Assembly: GCA_039519185.1 (NCBI GenBank)
Contig: CM076849.1
Coordinates: forward strand, 104,179,077 to 104,243,076
From: Astragalus membranaceus
Lineage: Eukaryota; Streptophyta; Magnoliopsida; Fabales; Fabaceae
Reading direction: 5' to 3'
Length of the DNA: 64,000 nucleotides
Both the position numbers and the translations under genes were made by a program. Numbering within the stretch: position 1 is the stretch's first letter; each line of letters begins with the position of its first letter. The notes under the pieces are model-generated. The model was not told the DNA's origin, searched no databases, and was given only the letters and a program-made list of their open reading frames with translations. Positions 1 to 9,849 of the stretch are shown here, one piece after another.

Positions 1-2927
1 TGCATCATCTTGCATATCCATACACCAAAAAAATAATAAATATCCCATTGGTATTATAAAAAAATTACATTCATTCATTATTTCATTACTCCTCTTCATG
101 CATCATAAAGAAACAAACACAAAAGTCCTCATGTATCTCAAATACTGCTCCTTCATATGTCATAAAAAACAAAGACAAAAGTCATTTATTCCTCTCACAT
201 CCATCTCAATGGCATTAATCCTCTCACATGCATTAAAACAAAATTAGGAATTGCTTCAATTTCTTCTATTCTTGCATTGTTCATCATCCAATAGTTCTTT
301 TTGTCGTTTTGTTAGCCTCTCACTCTAGTTGAATTTTTTTTTTTAAAAAAAAAATAAGTAAAAAAAAATAAAAAATAAAAAATCACACACTTTCTTAAGG
401 TATGATTACGCATTTCATTTACCTGCATCATTGTCTGTGTACAACAACATCCATATGTTCATGCATTCTGTTTTATTCAAATAATTTTTCCAAAAAATAA
501 AAAATGAAACTCATAAGATTTTTTTTGACACACTGTTTGATGAGAGATGATGCCTTCCTGAAAATACATTTTAATTGATTCCTCTTCCTTGGAAAATGTT
601 GTCATACCCTAACTTGATTCATCAACATCAAGTCCTTTACCCTTCACCCCATATACATCCTACTCATACCTACAACATTTATGGAAACCATCCACCCACC
701 TAACCCTTCAATGGAATTCACCAAAACTCCTCCACCATCATGGTCACTACAATATTGACCATATCATAGGCTTGACCCTTAGCCACTGCGTGCCCCACCA
801 AGGACACCAGCCAACATATATCTCACACCCGTGATAAGAAGCGTAAATGTCTATTTTGTTAACTAGTGTGGTTTTGACAATTAAAATTGTTCTATCTTAA
901 GCGGTGTTAACTCTCCATGAAGCATTTGCAAATAACTAACATGACATGTGTGTTTACCCTTGTTTGAGTCAGTTATACTACCCTTATCTTTCCGCCACTT
1001 CCAAAACCAGACCCAACCATCCCTAGAAGGCCCAGTCCCCACAAGAGTGTTACATTCATTTCCCCCAGTGATGAAATTTCACGAATAACACTTTGTACGC
1101 TCCATACTGGGGTAGAGTAATGATCACTAAGATTTTCTGCTAGCATTCTAAACACTCGTGCAAGTCCTTTGAGTAAAAAAAAAACACAAAAGAGATCAAA
1201 GCCCGTTAGGTTGAAAACTCGCAAGAGCAGTCTGAGCAAAAATTAGGGCATAAAAAAATAATAAATAAAGAAAAGCAAATCTATTAAAATGAAGTTTTGT
1301 CCCATAGTTACAATTTCAAGAAAATAAGCAATCATGATTTGAATTGGAGTTTGGCCATATCCAAAATCCAAAAAAGAGAAATGCCCTTTGCTACCCACTT
1401 CGAGCCAAAAAATCAAAAATCTTTCAAACACCTTAGACAAGGATCAATTCCACATCAAAAATGGTGTGTCACTTTCATCAGCTCACTCTACTTAAAAAAA
1501 AAAAGGAAAAAATCACAAAAATGTGAAATTCAAAAAAGAGGATTAAAAAAGAAATCCTCAAGAAAAAAAAAGCAGTAGAAATTGCGAGCTGATACATAAC
1601 CTCACCAAACACAGGAGATATCCTTGTCCGAATAAACCCACAAACACCTCCTTAGGCCGAATTATCATTTCTTCCACAAAATCCAAATCATTTGCTTCCA
1701 GCACTTCTCTGAACCTACTTATCTTTTAAAAGGTCATTGTATCAATAAACCATCAAACACCTCTCTGAGCCCATTTGAGCCTATACTCCACAAGCCCATA
1801 ACCATTGACCACATTACCCATAACCTTTGACCACATTACAAACCCTCCTCTCATAAACCCCTAGCCATTAGCCATATTACAATCCTAAGGCCTATTCTGA
1901 TCAATGATTGGTTGCTTCCATTTTTCTCAAAGCTTATACTATAGGATAAAATAATCAGAATAATTTATTTGCTCAGAAAAAAAAAACAAAGAGAAAAATA
2001 TTATTACAAAAGAAAATAAAAAAAAACTTAAAAGGGCTTGCACGCTCGAAGCTCATCAAGAGAAGATAACAGTGATCATCAACAAAGTGAATTTTCATCG
2101 AACCAAAAACTCTTGACTGTCTTAGCTTGTGGAATCCTTCCCAAGGAAAACCACAGATCCCTACTAAGGCAGTTACTTATCATATCAAAATGGGGCAATA
2201 CTTCACCCTCCATTCCACTCAAACTCAGGGAGATTTTTTTTAGCATCCCCAAAACACCCTCATCTTTCATCCCGTTCATATACTACGCTCATGCAGCCGT
2301 ACCAGACCAATTTCCAAACCATTATTCTAACTTTACACCCTGTCACAATCCCACTCGAGATGGGGCAATCTTCACCTTTCAGGGATTGGGGCAACTTTGT
2401 CCTCTTATAGACCGGGGCATCATATCCCTTGGGCCGAAAGAATCCTTTGGCCTCCCATTCCATTCATTTCTAGTCACGCGTCACCCCAATACCAGCATAT
2501 TTCCCAATCCCTCAATCAGTCTATATCCTTAGTTGTCATTGTCCTCCCTAGACAAAGGCAGACTGTTTCATTCCCCACTATTTGAAGTCAAAATTGGGGC
2601 AGTCAAACATTTCTTACCTTGGGACAAGCTTATCTCTCATAAGCTTGAGCCAATAAACCTCATCCGTCACTCCACTCGCGTGTCACATACCCTACATTTC
2701 TTGAACCCTGAGTCAACTGGCACATTCATTTGCATTCGCACTTTTTTTCATGTTTATTAAGAAAATGCTTCAAAGAGAGAGACACACGATAATGACAATT
2801 GTAACGCCCCAAAATAATTTAATTATTCATTTAATTAAGTTATTTAAGGCTTACAATATTTATTTAATTTAATTAAATAATTCGAGTTTAATTATTTTAT
2901 TTTATTTTTATTAGGGGGTGTCGTCAC

Positions 2928-2935
2928 TATTTAAG
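2928..2935 (+). promoter_or_regulatory. Possible TATA box of the Tekay-like LTR
   Basis: TATTTAAG is preceded by GTCGTCAC and followed about 100 bp later by a purine-rich untranslated leader, the usual arrangement of a plant LTR promoter. The same sequence recurs at 9978-9985 in the 3' LTR. No other evidence of transcription start is visible. Confidence 0.4.
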
Positions 2936-4014
2936 TGGTGCGAGCAAGGGCCCGTAATCCACAATTAGGCCCGTGGCCCATTTCTTGGCATAGGAGTCGA
3001 ATTCATTTGGGGTCTAGGGAATTAGTGGCAATTCACCCAAGTGAGAAAAGAAAGAAAAAGAAACGTAAGAGGGAGTGAGAAGAGAGTTGCGAAGAGAAGA
3101 AGAAGAAAGGGGCGAAGCTCATAGAGAAGAGGAGGAGGCTCATTAGTGGTTCGCACTCTTCACTTGGAGCTTGGCTAGCAAATTCGACTTCCATAAGGTT
3201 AGGGGGTCCTCTTTTTGTTCTTAATGAGTATGCGAATTATGAATTGCTTAGGGTTAGGGTCCTAGGTTAGTTCCATGATTGAATTGTGTTGTTGTTGTTG
3301 AGGAATTATAATATTGTGATGTTGTTGTTGAATTATTATGTTGAGAATTTTATGATTGATGCTTGAATTGTGGCAAAATGCGAATTGTAGACCATATGTT
3401 TGAGTATATGATTATTTGGTGATTATGTGGTGAAATTGAGAATCATGGTGACATTTTAGAAATATATATATAATTGGGCGTTTTGATGAATTTAGTTTGG
3501 TGAATGAAAGTGAGAAAAATTCTGTTTAGGAGCCCCTAGGCGCCTTGGGCGCCATAAGCATGTTGCTGAAATTTTTCAGTGTTGCGCCTAGTCATGGGCG
3601 CCAGGCGCCCAGCAGTGTGCTGCGCCAGTTTTCCAAAAATTCTGTGTCACTGTGTTGCCATTCTGTGTTGCTGTCCCTGTTGCCTGTGTTGCCACCCTGT
3701 GTTCCTGTGCTGCCAGTTTTGGCACTCGTTGCTTGAGTCATGGGCGCCAAGGGCCCCAAAGTTCTGGTGATAGTTTTGTGAAAATTGTTTTCAGGTTTTT
3801 ATACTTGGGTAAAATGGCTCATGAAAACTGATTTTGGTCATCAAAGGAGTTGAGTTGCGTATTTTCACTAGGTGCCTAGTGCATGGGCGCCAAAAATAAT
3901 GTTCAGCTTTTGGTGAAATTTTTATTGAGTTTTCATGTCCTGAGCATTTGGCTCGTGTAAAATAAATTTCGAAGAAAAATGAGTTGTGTTGCATGTTGGC
4001 CTTAGGCGCCTAGT

Positions 4015-4300
4015 GCTTGGGCGCCATGTTGCTGCTGTTCCCTGGGCGCGCCTGTGCGCGTTGTTGCTTCTGGGCGCCAGCGCCTATGCGCGTGTTGCCT
4101 TTCCTGGGCGCCTAGCGCCCAGCGCCTATGCGCGTGTTGCCTTCCTGGGCGCCTAGCGCCCAGCGCCTGTGTGCGTGTTGTTCCTCTGGGCGCCTAGCGC
4201 CTGTGCGCTGTTGCGCGTGTTGCCCCTGGGCGCCAAGCGCCCATGCGCCAAGCGCTGTGTTGCCCCTGGGCGCCCAGCGCCCATGCGCCAGTTTCCAGGA
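4015..4300 (+). repeat. GC-rich inverted-repeat array in the Tekay LTR
   Basis: Units of roughly 40 bp each carry a core such as GGGCGCCTAGCGCCC followed by a 'tgcgcgtgttgcc'-like spacer. The core is a near-perfect palindrome (GGGCGC-CTA-GCGCCC). Isolated cores also occur from 3535. The identical array is at 11065-11350. In an otherwise AT-rich element this block is sharply different in composition. Confidence 0.8.
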
Positions 4301-5368
4301 TGTCTAACATTTTTCCTAAATTGTTTTTAACGTAACTTTTGACTCGGTTATCCAAATTCAATGGTTCAAAATGCGTTTTGAAGCTAATTTCAGTGCCTAT
4401 CCAATAGTCTCAATTTTATGCAAAAATAATTTATTTTTTTACTGGTGTTCCTGGCTGAAGGTGTTCAAGTGTCCAAATGGCTATTTTTATCCATTTTCCC
4501 TACGTCGTGTCAATGTCCTGGGTTGGTCTTTTTGAATTGATGTTTGTGTGGGTGGTGAGCTGAAATGGTGAGTGATGATGAGGTGAGATTGGTGAGCAGA
4601 GGCTTCGGCCTAATTTTAATTTGGTGAGTTAAATAATGCACTATGGTGAGATTAGAATTTAAAATGGTGAATTGATTGATTTGTGGTGTGTTGTGATGCA
4701 TTCTCCATAACACCGCATGAGCATGTGCATTATTGGTGAGCAGAGGCTACGGCCTAATTTTATTTGGTGAGCAGAGGCTACGGCCTATTTGTATTTGGTG
4801 ACGGATCCGACATGCATGTACCCGTGGAGTTTGGGTTGCATTACATGCATAATCATATATTGTGTAGTGCTGTTTGGAATATAGAATGTCCATGTGATTG
4901 ACCCATTGTTGTGAGTTGGTGTGCTTGGTTTCTTTTTTTCCTACGCATTGCTTAATTCTCATATGTTATTAATTATGAAAAGAGACTCACCCTACTGCCT
5001 TTATGTTGCTTCTTATGTCGGCAACGTGCAGGTAATGATGAGTGAAGGTTTCCTGTATGCCTTCGTCTGGTAGGAAGTGTCACGCTCTGATACGTAGCAC
5101 CAGGGGGGGTGTCCTATGTTTATGCTTTATTTTCTTAAAACTGCTAGACTTTGTTGGTGATGTATTGGTTTTAATTTTTGAACTCTTTATCATTCCGCTG
5201 CTGGTGGTGATTGGTTTTAGTGATGCGAACTGAACCTTCCTTACGGTGTTATGTATCTTGATATTTATGGAGTAAATGTAGCACTCGCTTGAATTGTTTT
5301 CAAAAAAAAAAAAAGAGACTCTGGTTTTATTTGAAAGCTAAGTTATTAGAAATGGGGTGTTACATTAG

Positions 5369-5380
5369 TGGTATCAGAGC
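5369..5380 (+). other. Primer binding site, initiator tRNA-Met
   Basis: TGGTATCAGAGC lies 4 bp after the 5' LTR (spacer TTAG). It is the standard complement of the 3' end of plant initiator tRNA-Met used for minus-strand priming. Confidence 0.95.
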
Positions 5381-5475
5381 AGTTCGGTCTGTCCGGCCGG
5401 TAGTCGAGTCGTCGTGTTGAGTAACATTGAGTTTGTTACTCGTTTCTGAATTTTGTTTCCTGTTGCAGTGCTAGA

Positions 5476-8400
5476 ATGGCTAGACGGGACGATGCTGCAC
5501 TTGCTGCTGCCTTGCAGGCTATAGCCGGGGCGATGGGTAATATACCCGGTGCTGTTAATGATGGGACGCGCAATTTGGCTACGTTCCAGAGAGAGAACCC
5601 ACCTGTCTTTAAGGGCAAGTATAATCCAGATGGTGCTTTGGCATGGCTGAAAGAGATTGAAAGAATATTCCGGGTCATGGATTGTGATGATGCGCAGAAG
5701 GTCAGGTATGGTACCCATACGCTGGCAGAGGAAGCTGATGATTGGTGGATGGAGGTGAGGCAGAGATTAGAAACTGCCAATGAAGAGATAACTTGGGCTG
5801 TTTTCCGTAGAGAGTTCTTGCGGAAGTATTTTCCTGAAGATGTGAGAGGTAAGAAAGAAATAGAATTCCTTGAGCTAAAGCAAGGAAGCATGTCAGTGAC
5901 AGAGTATGCTGCCAAGTTCACTGAATTGGCTAAGTTCTATCCCCATTATGCTGATGCTGATTCTGAGTTCTCAAAGTGTATTAAGTTTGAGAATGGACTG
6001 AGGGCTGATATCAAGAAAGCTGTAGGGTACCAGAAGATTCGGGTATTCGCTGATTTGATCGACAGTTGCAGGATATATGAGGATGATAGTAATGCTCATT
6101 CTAAAGTCATGAGGGATCTGAGAGGTAAATTTCAGAATCGGGGTAAGCCATATGAGGTTCCAGCTGGTAAAGGTAAGCAGAGGTATGCTGATAATAAGAA
6201 AACAAGTGGGGTAGATGCCCCTGCGAAGGTTGTGTGCTACAGGTGTGGCAAACCGGGTCACAAGAGTTTTGACTGCTCAGATAATAAATGTTTCAAGTGC
6301 GGTAAAGAGGGTCATGTGGCTGCGAAATGTGAGAAAAGGGATGTGGTGTGTTACAATTGCGGGGAATCAGGTCATATTAGTACTAAGTGTACTAAGCCGA
6401 AGAAAGAGAAGTCCCATGGAAAGGTGTTTGCTCTCGCAGGATCAGAGGACACTAATGAGATTCGAGGTACATGTTTTATTAATGGTATTCCCTTGATTGC
6501 TATTATTGATACTGGTGCTACGCATTCATTTATTGCTGCTTTGTGTGCTGAGAAATTGGACCTTGTTTTATCTTCTATGATGAGGGAGATGGTTATTGAC
6601 ACTCCAGCTAAGGGTTCAGTAACTACCTCTCTTGTGTGTGCTAAGTGCCCTCTGTCAATCTTCGGCAGAGACTTTCTTGTTGATCTAATTTGTTTGCCGT
6701 TGGGAGGGTTGGATGTCATTCTTGGTATGGACTGGTTAGTATTTAACCATGTGCATATTAATTGTTTCCGGAGATCTGTGAGTTTCCTTCCTCCCGAAGA
6801 GGAAGAATCAGTGCTGTTGCCTGCTGGTCATTTGCATAAGGTAATGAAAGAGGGAGTTCATCTGTTTGCTTTGATGGCGTCATTGTCTGCTGAGAATCAG
6901 GTGATCATTGAAGGGGTTCAGGTAGTGTGTGAATTTCCCGAAGTGTTCCCGGATGAAATTCCAAGTGTTCCGCCAGAGAGGGAGGTTGAGTTTGCCATTG
7001 ATCTTATACCTGGTACTAGGCCTGTGTCTATGGCACCGTACCGAATGTCAGCCTCAGAGTTGTCTGAATTGAAAAAACAATTAGAAGAGCTGCTTGAGAA
7101 GAAATTTGTAAGACCAAGTGTGTCACCGTGGGGTGCTCCGGTATTGTTAGTGAAAAAGAAGGACGGGAGTATGAGACTTTGTGTCGATTATAGGCAATTG
7201 AACAAAGTGACAATAAAGAACAGGTATCCGCTTCCCAGAATTGATGATCTGATGGACCAGTTGGTAGGTGCTAAGGTGTTTAGTAAAATCGATTTGAGGT
7301 CAGGTTATCACCAGATCAAGGTAAAGGATGAAGACATTCAGAAAACCGCTTTCAGAACGAGATATGGGCACTATGAGTATTCTGTTATGCCGTTTGGTGT
7401 TACCAATGCGCCGGGTGTGTTTATGGAGTACATGAATCGTACCTTCCATAGTTACTTGGATCGGTTTGTAGTTGTGTTTATTGACGACATTCTAGTGTAC
7501 TCTAAGACAGACGAGGAACACGCAGAACATTTGAGGTTAGTGCTAGAAGTGTTGAAAGAAAAGAAATTGTATGCAAAATTGTCTAAGTGTGAGTTCTGGC
7601 TGAATGAAGTAGGTTTCCTTGGTCATATTATCTCTGGTAATGGTATAGCTGTGGACCCAGCCAAGGTTGATGCTGTGTCCCAATGGGAGAGCCCGAAGTC
7701 AGTTACAGAGATTAGAAGCTTCTTGGGATTAGCTGGTTATTACAGGAGATTTATTGAAGGTTTCTCGAAATTGGCACTTCCGTTGACTCAATTGACATGT
7801 AAGGGAAAAGCTTTTGTGTGGGATGCTCGCTGTGAGGAGAGCTTCAATGAGTTGAAGAAGAGGTTGACTACGTCGCCCGTTTTGACTTTGCCTGTTCCTG
7901 ATCGACCGTTTGTAGTATATTGCGATGCTTCCAAGATGGGTTTGGGAGGTGTATTGATGCAAGAGGGTAAGGTAGTAGCTTATGCGTCCAGACAGTTGAG
8001 GACCCATGAGAAGAACTACCCTACTCATGATTTAGAGCTGGCTGCGATCGTGTTTGTGCTGAAAATTTGGAGGCACTATCTGTATGGTACTAGATTTGAA
8101 GTGTTTAGCGACCATAAGAGTTTGAAATACTTGTTTGATCAGAAGGAGCTAAATATGAGACAGAGACGTTGGTTAGAATTGCTGAAGGATTATGATTTCG
8201 GCTTGAACTATCACCCCGGCAAAGCTAATGTCGTGGCTGATGCTTTAAGTCGGAAGAGTTTGCATATGTCGGCTTTGATGGTGAAAGAGTTAGAGTTGAT
8301 TGAGCAGTTTCGGGGCATGAGCCTGGTTTGTGAAGTGACACCGCAGAGTGTCAGATTGGGGATGTTGAAGATTGGCAATGAATTTTTGGTCAGTGTCCGA

Positions 8401-9837
8401 GAAGCCCAAAAGTCAGATGTAAAGTTGGTAGACCTGTTAGTTGTGAATGATCAAGGTGTGGATAGAGATTTCAAGTTAGATTCCCAAGGTGTATTGAGAT
8501 TCAGAGATAGGATCTGCATTCCTGACGATGCTGAGATGAAGAGAATGATTCTTGAGGAGAGCCATAGAAGCAAGTTGAGTATTCATCCCGGGGCTACGAA
8601 AATGTACCAAGATTTGAAGAAAATGTTCTGGTGGCCTGGTATGAAGAAGGATGTGGCTCAGTTTGTGTATTCTTGTCTGACTTGTCAGAAGTCTAAAATT
8701 GAGCATCAGAAGCCTGCGGGGTTGATGCAACCATTGGAGATTCCGGAATGGAAATGGGATAGCATTTCTATGGATTTTGTAACTGGGTTGCCAAATACAG
8801 TGAGAGGGTTTGATGCTATATGGGTGGTTGTAGACAGGTTGTCTAAGTCTGCTCATTTCTTACCAATTATTATGACTTATCCAGTTCCAAAGTTGGCAGA
8901 AATCTATATCAAGACTATTGTGAAGTTGCATGGCGTTCCGCTTAGTATTGTGTCTGATAGAGATCCAAGATTCACATCTGAGTTTTGGAAAAGTTTGCAG
9001 GAAGCTTTGGGTTCTAAGTTGAGGTTGAGCTCCGCTTACCATCCGCAGACAGATGGTCAGACGGAGAGGACTATTCAGTCGTTAGAGGACTTGTTGAGAG
9101 CATGTGTTCTTGAGCAGGGAGGTTCATGGGATTCTCATCTTTCGTTGATAGAATTCACCTATAACAACAGTTTTCATTCTAGTATTGGTATGGCACCGTT
9201 TGAGGCATTGTATGGTCGGAGATGTAGGACTCCGTTGTGTTGGTATGAATCTGGGGAGAGTGCAGTGTTGGGGCCTGAAATTGTGCGAGAAACAACTGAG
9301 AGGGTAAAATTGATCCGTGAGAAGATGAAAGCGTCGCAGAGTCGACAAAAGAGCTATCATGATAAGAGAAGGAAGGATTTAGAGTTCCAGGCCGGTGATC
9401 ATGTGTTTCTGAGAGTCACTCCGGTGACTGGTGTTGGGCGTGCCTTAAAATCTAAGAAGTTAACTCCCCGTTTCATTGGTCCGTATCAGATTACGGAGAG
9501 GGTGGGAAGTGTTGCCTATAGGGTGGCCTTGCCGCCTAATCTTTCGAACTTGCATGACGTGTTTCACGTGTCACAACTTCGAAAGTATGTTCCGGACCCG
9601 TCTCATGTAATTCAGATGGACGAAGTAGAGGTACGGGATAATCTCACGGTTGAGACTATGCCTGTGCGAATTGAAGATAGAGAAGTGAAGATTCTGAGAG
9701 GGAAAGAAATTCTTTTGGTGAAAGTGGTTTGGTTAGGAGCTGCTGGCGAGAGTATGACTTGGGAGTTGGAGAGCAAGATGCGGGAAGCATATCCGGAGTT
9801 GTTTGATTCAGGTAATTTCGAGGACGAAATATTCTAA
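5476..9837 (+). CDS. Gag-Pol polyprotein of the Tekay-like element
   Basis: An uninterrupted 1,453-residue polyprotein. It begins at the first ATG after the primer site. The gag core (about residues 45-190) is followed by three CCHC zinc knuckles at 254-267, 272-285 and 292-305. The protease has D345-T-G. Reverse transcriptase has a FIDD active site at D670-D671, and RNase H has YCDAS with D817. Integrase has the H1030/H1037/C1067/C1070 zinc site and a D1100, D1161, E1197 triad with DD35E spacing, then a GPY motif at 1335-1337. The last 60 residues contain the LVKVVW...TWE..MRE.YP.LF pattern of a chromodomain-like tail, which in this family is thought to guide integration to heterochromatin. 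All catalytic residues checked are present, so the protein could be functional. Confidence 0.95.
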   Translation: MARRDDAALAAALQAIAGAMGNIPGAVNDGTRNLATFQRENPPVFKGKYNPDGALAWLKEIERIFRVMDCDDAQKVRYGTHTLAEEADDWWMEVRQRLETANEEITWAVFRREFLRKYFPEDVRGKKEIEFLELKQGSMSVTEYAAKFTELAKFYPHYADADSEFSKCIKFENGLRADIKKAVGYQKIRVFADLIDSCRIYEDDSNAHSKVMRDLRGKFQNRGKPYEVPAGKGKQRYADNKKTSGVDAPAKVVCYRCGKPGHKSFDCSDNKCFKCGKEGHVAAKCEKRDVVCYNCGESGHISTKCTKPKKEKSHGKVFALAGSEDTNEIRGTCFINGIPLIAIIDTGATHSFIAALCAEKLDLVLSSMMREMVIDTPAKGSVTTSLVCAKCPLSIFGRDFLVDLICLPLGGLDVILGMDWLVFNHVHINCFRRSVSFLPPEEEESVLLPAGHLHKVMKEGVHLFALMASLSAENQVIIEGVQVVCEFPEVFPDEIPSVPPEREVEFAIDLIPGTRPVSMAPYRMSASELSELKKQLEELLEKKFVRPSVSPWGAPVLLVKKKDGSMRLCVDYRQLNKVTIKNRYPLPRIDDLMDQLVGAKVFSKIDLRSGYHQIKVKDEDIQKTAFRTRYGHYEYSVMPFGVTNAPGVFMEYMNRTFHSYLDRFVVVFIDDILVYSKTDEEHAEHLRLVLEVLKEKKLYAKLSKCEFWLNEVGFLGHIISGNGIAVDPAKVDAVSQWESPKSVTEIRSFLGLAGYYRRFIEGFSKLALPLTQLTCKGKAFVWDARCEESFNELKKRLTTSPVLTLPVPDRPFVVYCDASKMGLGGVLMQEGKVVAYASRQLRTHEKNYPTHDLELAAIVFVLKIWRHYLYGTRFEVFSDHKSLKYLFDQKELNMRQRRWLELLKDYDFGLNYHPGKANVVADALSRKSLHMSALMVKELELIEQFRGMSLVCEVTPQSVRLGMLKIGNEFLVSVREAQKSDVKLVDLLVVNDQGVDRDFKLDSQGVLRFRDRICIPDDAEMKRMILEESHRSKLSIHPGATKMYQDLKKMFWWPGMKKDVAQFVYSCLTCQKSKIEHQKPAGLMQPLEIPEWKWDSISMDFVTGLPNTVRGFDAIWVVVDRLSKSAHFLPIIMTYPVPKLAEIYIKTIVKLHGVPLSIVSDRDPRFTSEFWKSLQEALGSKLRLSSAYHPQTDGQTERTIQSLEDLLRACVLEQGGSWDSHLSLIEFTYNNSFHSSIGMAPFEALYGRRCRTPLCWYESGESAVLGPEIVRETTERVKLIREKMKASQSRQKSYHDKRRKDLEFQAGDHVFLRVTPVTGVGRALKSKKLTPRFIGPYQITERVGSVAYRVALPPNLSNLHDVFHVSQLRKYVPDPSHVIQMDEVEVRDNLTVETMPVRIEDREVKILRGKEILLVKVVWLGAAGESMTWELESKMREAYPELFDSGNFEDEIF

Positions 9838-9849
9838 GTGGGGGAGAGT
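9838..9849 (+). other. Polypurine tract of the Tekay-like element
   Basis: GTGGGGGAGAGT lies directly between the stop codon of gag-pol and the first base of the 3' LTR, where plus-strand synthesis is primed. Confidence 0.9.

Larger units (their letters stand above)
2800..5364 (+). repeat. 5' LTR of the Tekay-like element
   Basis: A 2,565-bp LTR bounded by TG...CA and repeated at 9850-12415. A TATA-like TATTTAAG lies at 2928-2935, followed by a purine-rich leader (about 3040-3170). Further on are a GC-rich run of GGGCGCC-type inverted repeats (3535-4300) and three copies of a GGTGAGCAGAGGCT block (starting 4591, 4735 and 4766). Short reading frames inside it recur exactly in the other LTR and are not taken as genes. 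Confidence 0.95.

Noticed and set aside
2038..2532. 164-residue frame in the 3' UTR of element A
   Set aside because: Region is untranslated spacer of a retrotransposon with repeated GGGGCA motifs; no domain seen.
3545..3770. Two small frames of 63 residues in the Tekay LTR, repeated at 10595-10820
   Set aside because: They fall in the GC-rich inverted-repeat region of both LTRs and have no protein-like composition; duplication only reflects the LTR pair.
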